Source of the DNA: Prevotella sp. UBA5387
GTDB taxonomy: Bacteria; Bacteroidota; Bacteroidia; Bacteroidales; Bacteroidaceae
Direction of reading: 5' to 3'
DNA length: 6,500 nt
Assembly (NCBI GenBank): GCA_002407775.1
Contig: DHOP01000026.1
Location: forward strand, 49,975 to 56,474
Each line of letters starts with the position of its first letter. Positions within the stretch are counted from its first letter, which is position 1. The notes under the pieces were generated by a model. That model saw only the letters and a program-made list of their open reading frames with translations, did not search any database and was not told where the DNA came from. Both the position numbers and the translations under genes were made by a program. Below are positions 1-6,054 of this stretch, piece after piece.

Positions 1-773
1 AGGTGGCCGCCATTGAGGCTATGAAGCTCATTGGAACAGATGATCGACAAGCCATAGAAGACATGCAAAGGTGGTTGTTGCAAGAGAAACGAACTACCGG
101 ATGGGACACACCTATCAACGCCGTGGACGCGGTCTATGCTTTCCTAGCGGGAGCTGATGGCAAGGCAGACATGAGCAAGCTTGATAGTGGAGAGCCATCG
201 ACATTACGTTTGGATGGCAAGCCTATGGATTTGCCAAAGGCTACGACGGGAATGGGCTATGTGAAGACATCTGTGCAAACGCCAAACGCCAACACGTTCT
301 CTGCCGAAAAGACCAGCGAAGGAACTTCCTGGGGTGCTCTCTATGCACAATTCTGGCAAAAGAATACAGATGTAGAATCTACATCCGCGGGCATCAATGT
401 GAAACGCGAAATCGTCTCTGCAACCGATGGTAAGGCGACAAGCAAACTTCATGTAGGCGATAAGGTAAGCGTGCGCATCACCATTACGGCTGACCGTGAC
501 TATGACTTCGTACAGGTTCAGGATAAGCGCGCCGCTTGCATGGAACCCGCACAACAACTTAGTGGTTATCATTGGGGATACTATTGTGTCCCACAAGACA
601 ATGTGACCAATTATTATTTTGACCAGTTAGCCAAGGGCAAACATGTGGTTGAGACCGACTATTATATAGACCGCGAGGGCGATTACACCACGGGAATATG
701 TACCGCACAATGTGCTTATAGTCCAGAGTTCTCAGGCCGAGAGGCTGCTAAGACTCTCTCTGTGAGCAAATAA
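1..773 (+). CDS. Alpha-2-macroglobulin family protein, C-terminal part (5' end outside window)
   Basis: The reading frame is open at the left edge (bases 1-2 finish a codon; the first full codon is GTG at 3, read here as Val inside a longer protein) and stops with TAA at 771-773. About 256 residues are visible. Residues 1-50 look like the last helices of the alpha-toroid (TED-like) domain, with WLLQEKRTTGWDTP and then DAVYAF near 24-47. Residues 107-256 match the C-terminal receptor-binding-like region of bacterial alpha-2-macroglobulins: SWGALYAQFWQ at 109-119, GDKVSVRITITADRDYDFV at 152-170, RAACMEP at 176-182, SGYHWGYY at 187-194, YIDREGDY at 221-228, and QCAYSPEFSG at 236-245. These proteins are large envelope proteins thought to trap foreign proteases in the periplasm. 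The thioester motif and signal sequence would lie upstream and cannot be checked here. The next gene begins 42 bases downstream. Confidence 0.88.
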   Translation, partial: VAAIEAMKLIGTDDRQAIEDMQRWLLQEKRTTGWDTPINAVDAVYAFLAGADGKADMSKLDSGEPSTLRLDGKPMDLPKATTGMGYVKTSVQTPNANTFSAEKTSEGTSWGALYAQFWQKNTDVESTSAGINVKREIVSATDGKATSKLHVGDKVSVRITITADRDYDFVQVQDKRAACMEPAQQLSGYHWGYYCVPQDNVTNYYFDQLAKGKHVVETDYYIDREGDYTTGICTAQCAYSPEFSGREAAKTLSVSK

Positions 774-815
774 GAGACTACAATTATTATAACGACACAA
801 GTATATCAATAAGGA

Positions 816-1880
816 ATGACAAATCGATACATGGTCTCTTTATTGCTTGCACTCTCCGTTGGAGGAGCACAAGCACAGGAGATCTCTACAGTAAACACCA
901 CCATCGACTGTGGTCAAGTAGTATTCAAGCAACCAGTTACGGCAGAATTCGTATTAAACAATAGTGGCGGACGGCCCTTGATAATTAGTGATGTGCGCAC
1001 GGATTGCGGTTGCACAACGGTGAGCTACCCTAAGACAGCCATTCCGGCAGGTGAGCGATTCAAGGTCACTACTACGTACGACGCCAAGCAAATGGGGCAC
1101 TTTAACAAGCAAATCGGTATATATAGCAATGCTGGAGACAACCCGATGATGCTATCGCTTAAGGGCGTTGTGGTACCCCAAATTTCAGATTTCCAAGGCG
1201 AATACCCATTCCAGTTAGGTAGTCTTGCTATCGATGTGAACGACATAGTATTTGATGATGTGAACCGAGGCGACAACCCCTTTCAGAAAATCCACATCAA
1301 GAATAACGGCACGGAGACGGCAGAGCCTGTCTTTATGCACCTCCCCGATTATCTGAAAGCAGAAGTTTCTCCCTCTCGCATTGCTCCTGGGCATAGTGCC
1401 ATAGCAACCATCATCCTCGATTCACACCGTTTACGCGACCTTGGACTTACACAGACATCCATCTATTTGGGTTCGTTCATTGGCGACAAGGTATCTCCCG
1501 AAAAAGAAATTACAATTTCTACGGTTCTGCTCCCTGGCTTTGAAAACATGACAGAGACCCAACGTGTTAACGCACCAAAAGCCCGCTTCTCTACGCTAAG
1601 CTTAGAAATGGGTAGCTTCAATGGAAAGACTAAGAAGAATGGGACTATCAAGATCACCAATGAAGGACTTTCTCCTCTGAATATTAGATCACTCCAGATG
1701 TTCACCGCGGGATTGGAAGTGTCTCTCAATAAAACTTTGATTGAACCAGGGAAGACGGCCAGTCTCAAGGTGACTGCTATTGCCGAACTACTAAATCGAG
1801 CACGCTCGAAACCCCGAATACTGATGATTACTAATGACCCTGAGAACACAAAGGTAACCATCAACATAAATATTAAATAA
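816..1880 (+). CDS. Secreted DUF1573 domain protein with three Ig-like repeats
   Basis: This 354-residue protein begins with a short signal peptide: a hydrophobic stretch follows Arg4 and cleavage is likely after AQA at 18-20. An in-frame TAA at 810-812 makes ATG 816 the earliest possible start; ATG 831 (Met6) would also leave a signal sequence. Residues about 26-120 form a DUF1573 domain: CGQVVFKQPVTAEFVLNNSG, PLIISDV, then the signature DCGCTT with Cys64 and Cys66, the PAGE turn, and a closing strand ending near 120. Residues 136-235 and 258-354 look like two more beta-sandwich units of the same type, each with an 'I(K)I.N.G' strand (IHIKNNG near 159-165, IKITNEG near 278-284) and an APG or EPG turn (190-192, 310-312), but without the CGC motif. 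DUF1573 proteins are common in Bacteroidetes envelopes and their function is mostly unknown. The stop TAA is followed at once by a second TAA. ispH begins 14 bases later. Confidence 0.85.
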   Translation: MTNRYMVSLLLALSVGGAQAQEISTVNTTIDCGQVVFKQPVTAEFVLNNSGGRPLIISDVRTDCGCTTVSYPKTAIPAGERFKVTTTYDAKQMGHFNKQIGIYSNAGDNPMMLSLKGVVVPQISDFQGEYPFQLGSLAIDVNDIVFDDVNRGDNPFQKIHIKNNGTETAEPVFMHLPDYLKAEVSPSRIAPGHSAIATIILDSHRLRDLGLTQTSIYLGSFIGDKVSPEKEITISTVLLPGFENMTETQRVNAPKARFSTLSLEMGSFNGKTKKNGTIKITNEGLSPLNIRSLQMFTAGLEVSLNKTLIEPGKTASLKVTAIAELLNRARSKPRILMITNDPENTKVTININIK

Positions 1881-1894
1881 TAAAGTCTGAGCAA

Positions 1895-2767
1895 ATGGAC
1901 GACATTCAGATTGAAATAGATAGCGGTAGTGGATTTTGCTTTGGTGTCACTACGGCCATCAAGAAAGCCGAAGAGGAACTGGCAAGGGGCAAAACGCTCT
2001 ATTGTCTCGGCGATATTGTGCACAATAGCATGGAAGTGAACCGACTGCATGAAAACGGACTCATCACTATCAACCATGACCAACTAAAGCAATTGCACGA
2101 TGTAAAGGTCTTATTGCGTGCTCATGGCGAGCCTCCTGAGACCTACGAAATTGCCCGACAAAACAATATTGAGATAATCGATGCCACTTGTACGGTGGTG
2201 CTTGCTTTACAAAAGCGTATCAAACAAATGTTTGATAGTGATCCATATGGGCAATTAGTCATCTTTGGAAAGAATGGGCATGCTGAGGTGCTAGGCCTTG
2301 TCGGGCAAACCAATTCAAAAGCAATTGTGGTCGAGAACTTGGAGGATGTGAAGCAACTGGACTTCAATCACAACATTTATCTATATTCTCAAACCACCAA
2401 GAGTCTCGATGAGTTCCATCATATCATCGACTATATTCAGTCTCATATTTCTGAAAAGGCTAACTTCCGAAGTTTCGACACCATTTGTAGACAGGTAGCT
2501 AACCGCATGCCTCACATAGCCGAGTTTGCCTCCAAACATTACCTTATTCTATTTGTCAGTGGGCGCAAAAGCTCCAATGGCAAGGTGTTGTTCAAGGAAT
2601 GTCTTCGCGTCAATCCCAATAGTTACCAGATAGAAAGTGCAGAAGAAATCAATTTCGACTGGCTTCGTGGTGCCAAGACCATTGGAATCTGTGGTGCAAC
2701 AAGTACCCCGAAATGGCTCATGGAGAAGTGTAGAGATTTTATTCTCAATCACTTAGATAAAGTGTAA
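1895..2767 (+). CDS. ispH: 4-hydroxy-3-methylbut-2-enyl diphosphate reductase (IspH/LytB)
   Basis: IspH carries out the last step of the MEP pathway in the cytosol, reducing HMBPP to a mixture of IPP and DMAPP with a [4Fe-4S] cluster. The 290-residue product has the three cluster cysteines in family context: Cys15 in SGFCFGV, Cys99 in DATC, and Cys198 in TICRQVANR. Substrate-site residues are also present: His43 (GDIVHN), His77 (RAHGE), His129 and Glu131 (GHAEVLG; many homologues have HPE), Thr167-Thr168 (SQTT), Ser226-Ser227-Asn228 (KSSN), and Ser270 (GATSTP). The protein is slightly shorter than the 316-residue E. coli enzyme, which is usual for Bacteroidetes. ATG 1895 places the N-terminus only 12 residues before the conserved SGFCFG, as in the family. 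The 14-base gap after the DUF1573 gene suggests cotranscription. No strong terminator follows the TAA directly; the repeat-rich region begins within 40 bases. Confidence 0.96.
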   Translation: MDDIQIEIDSGSGFCFGVTTAIKKAEEELARGKTLYCLGDIVHNSMEVNRLHENGLITINHDQLKQLHDVKVLLRAHGEPPETYEIARQNNIEIIDATCTVVLALQKRIKQMFDSDPYGQLVIFGKNGHAEVLGLVGQTNSKAIVVENLEDVKQLDFNHNIYLYSQTTKSLDEFHHIIDYIQSHISEKANFRSFDTICRQVANRMPHIAEFASKHYLILFVSGRKSSNGKVLFKECLRVNPNSYQIESAEEINFDWLRGAKTIGICGATSTPKWLMEKCRDFILNHLDKV

Positions 2768-2810
2768 GATTTCTTTGGAGTGTCTTTTATTGTGTTATGG
2801 GAGTGTGAAT

Positions 2811-2898
2811 CAATTTGAATCACTCAGTAAATCAAATTGAAACACGCGGTAAAACAAATTGATTCACAGAGTGATTCAATTTGATTCATAAGCTCCTA
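2811..2898. repeat. 22-bp-period tandem array, four imperfect units (array 1)
   Basis: Four contiguous units of exactly 22 bp begin at 2811, 2833, 2855 and 2877. Each opens with CAAwTTGAw and, in the first three, continues to CAC about position 11-13 and then GT at 17-18. By eye, units 1 and 2 agree at 17 of 22 positions, units 1 and 3 at 16, and units 2 and 3 at 14; unit 4 keeps only the first 12 positions. The unit junction creates a 9-bp odd palindrome, TCAAwTTGA (ACAAATTGA at unit 3), with centres at 2814, 2836, 2858 and 2880. The central base is T, A, A, T in order, so the array also folds back on itself: 2804-2817 pairs perfectly with 2855-2868 (14 bp), 2815-2825 with 2869-2879 (11 bp), and 2830-2841 with 2875-2886 (12 bp). 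It begins about 40 bases after the ispH stop. Its function is unknown. Confidence 0.85.
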
Positions 2899-2970
2899 GG
2901 GATACTTTGATCATCGAATTGAAGCTTCATGATGATTCATTAGGCTTGATAACTCAATCGTTTTAGGGCA

Positions 2971-3036
2971 GTAAACATCAGAGATAACATAAGTAAACAT
3001 CACTGATATCATCAACAAACATCAGTGATACCAAAG
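2971..3036. repeat. Second 22-bp-period tandem array, three imperfect units (array 2)
   Basis: Three contiguous 22-bp units begin at 2971, 2993 and 3015. All share AAACATCA at unit positions 3-10 and GATA at 13-16. Units 1 and 2 agree at 18 of 22 positions and units 2 and 3 at 15. Units 2 and 3 contain the 9-bp odd palindromes ATCACTGAT (2999-3007) and ATCAGTGAT (3021-3029), which are also exact reverse complements of each other; unit 1 has the degenerate form ATCAGAGAT (2977-2985). The sequence differs from array 1 apart from a shared CAGTAAA-like start (2825-2831 and 2969-2975), but the period and palindrome layout are the same. There are no spacers, so it is not a CRISPR array. Confidence 0.85.
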
Positions 3037-3065
3037 AATATGTTTTATGGAAACGCGATTTTGAA

Positions 3066-3101
3066 CATCTTATCATCTTCGGAAACAAAGATGATAAGAT
3101 G
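3066..3101. other. Perfect 14-bp stem hairpin in the ispH-GH3 intergenic region
   Basis: Bases 3066-3079 (CATCTTATCATCTT) are the exact reverse complement of 3088-3101, around an 8-base loop at 3080-3087. The stem is AT-rich (4 of 14 pairs are G-C) and no run of T follows on either strand, so it does not look like a standard intrinsic terminator. It lies in the possible 3' untranslated region of the ispH transcript and could act as an RNA-stabilising stem, a processing site or a DNA inverted repeat; the sequence does not decide between these. Confidence 0.6.
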
Positions 3102-3245
3102 AGTGCGAGCTGCTCATTACATCCCAGACACAAGCTATTTGCCCTCCCTGCCCCAGATAGAGACAAGCGCTATGAATGAAAACCATTACATGGCAAAAGC
3201 CTAAATCAGATCTTATTCGGATGATTTGTGCGCACTAATACAAAG

Positions 3246-3280
3246 AATCGGAGGTTGAACAATAATTTCAACCTCCGATT
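3246..3280 (-). terminator. Intrinsic terminator-like hairpin downstream of the GH3 gene, possibly bidirectional
   Basis: AATCGGAGGTTGAA at 3246-3259 pairs perfectly with 3267-3280 around a 7-base loop, giving a 14-bp stem with a GC-rich middle. It begins 28 bases after the GH3 stop codon as read on the minus strand. On that strand the stem is followed by a T-rich but broken stretch (CTTTGTATT). On the plus strand it is followed by TCTCAATTATATT, also T-rich but not a clean run. The position between convergent genes fits termination of the GH3 transcript and perhaps of plus-strand readthrough from ispH. Confidence 0.7.
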
Positions 3281-3308
3281 TCTCAATTATATTATTCCCT
3301 GATTAGGC

Positions 3309-5642
3309 CTAAATGTTTGGCGTATCCCACTTATGGGTCTCGGAGCAGTTCACTTTTTGGGTCTGGCCACCTACGGAAAGCACAAACTCTCCCGACTCAA
3401 GAATCCACTTTCCATCTGCTCCTACAAAAGCGAGGTTCTTAGCTGGCAAAGTGAAAGTCACTGTTTTGGTCTCTCCTGGTTGCAATTCAACCTTATCAAA
3501 TGCACGAAGGCGACGACTATCTGGTACTCTAGAAGCTACTAAATCACTGCTATAAAGAAGCACACTCTCCTTACCCAAACGATTGCCCATATTCTTCACG
3601 TCAACTGAAACGGTCAACATATCTCCAGCGGTGAAATCTTTTCGATCCACCTTAAGGTTAGAATACTTATATGTGTTATAACTCAAACCATAGCCGAAAG
3701 GCCATTGTAAGGTAACTCTTGCATCATAGTCATAGGCTCCTGCCATAGTCTCCACCTGCTCGCTTACCTTGTAGTCGTAAGTGAGAAGTGAGTTGATTTC
3801 CTTTGGATAGGTGTAAGGCATCTTTGCACTAAAGTTTGCCTCTCCACTCAGAAGGTTTGCCAAAGCATCTGCTCCATAATTGCCAGGCAACAAAATGTCG
3901 ACCACGGCCTTGGCTAATGGTTCGATGTCTGAGATAAGGCGAGGCCTACCCTCGTTTAGGACAAGAACAATAGGCTTACCTGTTTTTGCAAGTGCCTTGA
4001 CTAGATCACGTTGATTGACGGACAAGGTAAGATCCGTCAAATTACCAGGAGTTTCGCAATAGCTATTCTCTCCAATACAAGCCACAATGACATCTGCGTT
4101 TTGAGCAGCTGCTATGGCCTTATCAATCTCATGTGTTAGCTCCTGCCAATAGGCCCCATTCTCATTGTAGGTAACGCCTTGCTCAAGTATCACGTTGTTT
4201 TGTCCATACTTATTGCAAAGGGCTTCATAGATCGTATTGTATTGCACAGACAAGTCAGCAGCCTTCGAACCCTGCCATGTATAGCTCCAACCTCCATTGA
4301 GGCAACGCATAGAGTTAGCATTCGGGCCAGTGAGCAAAATGCGCTTGCCCTTTGCAAGTGGTAATACATTTTCCTCGTTCTTAAGCAAAACCTCTGTTTC
4401 TTCAGCTGTTTTAAGCGCTGTCTGAGCGTACTCCTCCGAACCAAACTGAGCATAATCCTTGCCTCCAGTGTTTGGTTTGTCAAAGAGTCCAAGACGATAT
4501 TTCAGTCTAAGGATGCGTTTTACGGCATCGTCAATGCGAGTCATCTTGACACGGCCCTCTTGTACCAATTCCTTCAAGAGAACAGCAAAATCGACACTAT
4601 ACGGGTCCATGCTCATATCAATACCAGCATTGATAGCCATGCAAATGGCATCTTTCTTGTCTTTGGCTACATGTTCGCGAGTGTAAAGGTTTACTATATC
4701 TGCCCAGTCCGAGACAATCATACCGTCCCAGTTAAGGTCTTCCTTAAGCCATTTGGTCAGATACTCATAGTTGCAATGCATGGGCACGCCATTGATAGAG
4801 GCAGAGTTAACCATGAAAGTCAATGCTCCAGCCTGTGCCGCACACTTGAATGGCTCAAAGTATTTCTCCCTAAGCATAGAAGGATCAACATAAGCTGGCG
4901 TGCGGTCCTTGCCAGAGAATGGGGCGCCATAGGCAAAGTAATGCTTCACGGATGTGGCCACATTGTATTTACCCATATGGTTAGGGTCACTCCCTTGATA
5001 ACCACTAATAGCTGCCTTCACCATACGACTATTTACAAGGGCGTCTTCTCCATAACTCTCCCAGATGCGCGACCAGCGAGGGTCACGACCAAGGTCGATT
5101 GTCGGATTGAAAACCCAAGGTGTATTAGCGGCACGTGTCTCGTAGGCATCAATGATAGCACCGTTTTTCACTAACTCTGTGTTAAATGAGGCGGCCATAT
5201 TGATTGGCTGAGGAAATAGCGTGCCACCTTGCACATAAGTTGAGCCGTGGTTGTTGTCAAGTCCATAGATACATGGAATACCAATGAATTTCATTGACTT
5301 CTTCTGTATTGTCTTGATGAGGGTTTGATAGTCTGCAACGGTTTGAGCTCGAGTACCTGGAGCGTTTAAGATAGAGCCAACCTTGTACTTTTGTAGAATG
5401 GTGTCGAGTTTGGCCTCATCCAGATGGAATACCGGTTTGCCATTGACCATTTCGGTATTACCAAAAGCATTGATCTCCAATTGGAGCATTTGACCCACCT
5501 TTTCATCGAGAGTCATTTTAGAAATCCAATTGTCAATGCTGCGCTCAATAGTCTGATCTACCGGAATCGCAGGACGTCCTGATTGAGCAAAAGCCGTTCC
5601 TAACATGCATGTTGCTGCCATACATAAAAAAGTTTTCTTCAT
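3309..5642 (-). CDS. Secreted glycoside hydrolase family 3 enzyme, probable beta-glucosidase (BglX-like)
   Basis: This complete 777-residue protein has a signal peptide (MKK, hydrophobic stretch, likely cleavage after AFA at 17-19), placing it in the periplasm. GH3 enzymes remove beta-linked sugars from the non-reducing end by a retaining mechanism. The N-terminal (beta/alpha)8 domain spans about 35-390: LDNNHG with Asp129 for sugar binding, GRDPRW at 185-190, VKHYFAYG with Lys233-His234, and the nucleophile Asp312 in MIVSDWAD. The alpha/beta sandwich domain spans about 415-615: LLKNEENVLPL at 419-429, then GENSYCETPG with Glu530 the likely acid/base. A fibronectin type III-like domain follows at about 660-760. 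Length and order match BglX and Bacteroides GH3 beta-glucosidases. Substrate (cellobiose, laminari-, xyloglucan or other oligosaccharide) cannot be assigned. No SusC/SusD genes are nearby, so no polysaccharide locus is visible. Orthology to a named gene is uncertain, so no symbol is given. Confidence 0.95.
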   Translation of the reverse strand: MKKTFLCMAATCMLGTAFAQSGRPAIPVDQTIERSIDNWISKMTLDEKVGQMLQLEINAFGNTEMVNGKPVFHLDEAKLDTILQKYKVGSILNAPGTRAQTVADYQTLIKTIQKKSMKFIGIPCIYGLDNNHGSTYVQGGTLFPQPINMAASFNTELVKNGAIIDAYETRAANTPWVFNPTIDLGRDPRWSRIWESYGEDALVNSRMVKAAISGYQGSDPNHMGKYNVATSVKHYFAYGAPFSGKDRTPAYVDPSMLREKYFEPFKCAAQAGALTFMVNSASINGVPMHCNYEYLTKWLKEDLNWDGMIVSDWADIVNLYTREHVAKDKKDAICMAINAGIDMSMDPYSVDFAVLLKELVQEGRVKMTRIDDAVKRILRLKYRLGLFDKPNTGGKDYAQFGSEEYAQTALKTAEETEVLLKNEENVLPLAKGKRILLTGPNANSMRCLNGGWSYTWQGSKAADLSVQYNTIYEALCNKYGQNNVILEQGVTYNENGAYWQELTHEIDKAIAAAQNADVIVACIGENSYCETPGNLTDLTLSVNQRDLVKALAKTGKPIVLVLNEGRPRLISDIEPLAKAVVDILLPGNYGADALANLLSGEANFSAKMPYTYPKEINSLLTYDYKVSEQVETMAGAYDYDARVTLQWPFGYGLSYNTYKYSNLKVDRKDFTAGDMLTVSVDVKNMGNRLGKESVLLYSSDLVASRVPDSRRLRAFDKVELQPGETKTVTFTLPAKNLAFVGADGKWILESGEFVLSVGGQTQKVNCSETHKWDTPNI

Positions 5643-5650
5643 GATTGATT

Positions 5651-5656
5651 TCCTTT
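5651..5656 (-). promoter_or_regulatory. Shine-Dalgarno-like site of the GH3 gene
   Basis: On the minus strand AAAGGA lies 8 bases before ATG 5642. It supports this start, which also gives a well-formed signal peptide. Such sites are often weak or absent in Bacteroidetes, so the match is helpful but not decisive. Confidence 0.5.
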
Positions 5657-5726
5657 TGTTTATTGTCTGTTTAGTTTATGGTTATTCTATTTAGGCTTAT
5701 TGGGTGATTCTACCCCTATTGATATG

Positions 5727-5734
5727 CAAACTTA
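5727..5734 (-). promoter_or_regulatory. Candidate Bacteroidetes -7 promoter box for the GH3 gene
   Basis: Read on the minus strand, these bases are TAAGTTTG, an exact fit to the TAnnTTTG -7 consensus of the Bacteroidetes primary sigma factor. Transcription would begin near 5720 and give a leader of about 75-80 bases. The -33 TTTG element is not clear: the nearest TTG (5747-5749 on the minus strand) is only 12 bases upstream, shorter than the usual spacing. The promoter may therefore be weak or need an activator. Confidence 0.5.
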
Positions 5735-5981
5735 CTTATTTTTTCGCAATCAGACTTGATTATCTGAAAGAAAATAACATAAATAGATAACATAGTATCA
5801 TACGCACTACTACTTGTAATCACCTGACAGCTCAATACTTATTCACGATTAATTGACTGATATTTTTTACACAACCCTGTGACTAGGACTTAATCCGTAA
5901 AATGAAACCAAATCAAGATTCTTCTACAAATTATAATTCAGTAATTTTGTCTAATGCAAATTATCTGACCATTTAAGAAGA
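5735..5981. other. AT-rich divergent intergenic region with no gene seen
   Basis: The 412-base gap between the divergent GH3 and methyltransferase genes is strongly AT-rich. Apart from the two promoter candidates near its ends, no RNA gene, hairpin of note or credible small open frame was found in this middle part. A TAATTTTG match at 5942-5949 on the plus strand fits the -7 consensus but has no -33 partner and lies farther from the gene than the better candidate. Confidence 0.5.
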
Positions 5982-5987
5982 TTGAAA

Positions 5988-6019
5988 TTGAAGCAAAAGT
6001 ATTATTTTTTATACCTTTG
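5988..6019 (+). promoter_or_regulatory. Candidate Bacteroidetes promoter for the TrmH-family gene
   Basis: TACCTTTG at 6012-6019 fits the -7 consensus TAnnTTTG exactly. TTG at 5988-5990 lies 21 bases upstream, within the normal -33 to -7 spacing, although the full TTTG is only partly kept (ATTG). The DNA between them is AT-rich. Transcription would start near 6026, giving a leader of about 30 bases. Confidence 0.7.
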
Positions 6020-6054
6020 CATAACCTAGAAAGTTTAACTTTTAGCACAAAACA

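Larger units (their letters stand above)
2768..3308. other. Gene-free intergenic region between convergent ispH and GH3 genes
   Basis: No credible coding sequence is seen in these 541 bases; the only sizeable open frame (62 codons, minus strand, 2978-3166) runs through array 2 and the hairpin and has no recognisable protein features. Besides the two arrays and two hairpins annotated separately, it contains the 10-bp even palindrome TGAAGCTTCA at 2920-2929 with imperfect flanking symmetry (ATCATC at 2910-2915 against GATGAT at 2931-2936). Nothing recognisable was found at 3102-3240. Confidence 0.7.

Noticed and set aside
3..5. GTG at 3 as the real start of the first gene
   Set aside because: The frame is open to the edge, and the visible protein starts in the middle of a helical domain with no signal peptide, so the gene continues upstream.
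204..596. 130-codon open frame on the minus strand
   Set aside because: It lies opposite the conserved C-terminal part of the alpha-2-macroglobulin gene and reads as a shadow.
1463..2083. 206-codon open frame on the minus strand
   Set aside because: It is antisense across the end of the DUF1573 gene and the start of ispH, both clearly real, and shows no family resemblance.
2811..3036. CRISPR array
   Set aside because: The 22-bp units follow each other directly without spacers, differ from one another at several positions, and no cas gene is in the window.
2978..3166. 62-codon open frame on the minus strand, possible small protein
   Set aside because: It runs through array 2 and the 14-bp hairpin, has no clear ribosome binding site and no protein motif; the DNA structure explains the sequence better.
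4560..5174. 204-codon open frame on the plus strand
   Set aside because: It is antisense to the catalytic domain of the GH3 gene, whose motifs are intact; its translation has no recognisable features.
5702..5715. Small hairpin GGGT/ACCC in the GH3 leader as a riboswitch or attenuator
   Set aside because: The stem is only 4 bp with a 6-base loop and there is no surrounding conserved structure that I recognise.
5942..5949. TAATTTTG as a second promoter -7 box for the methyltransferase gene
   Set aside because: No TTG lies at a suitable distance upstream, and a better-spaced promoter exists at 5988-6019.
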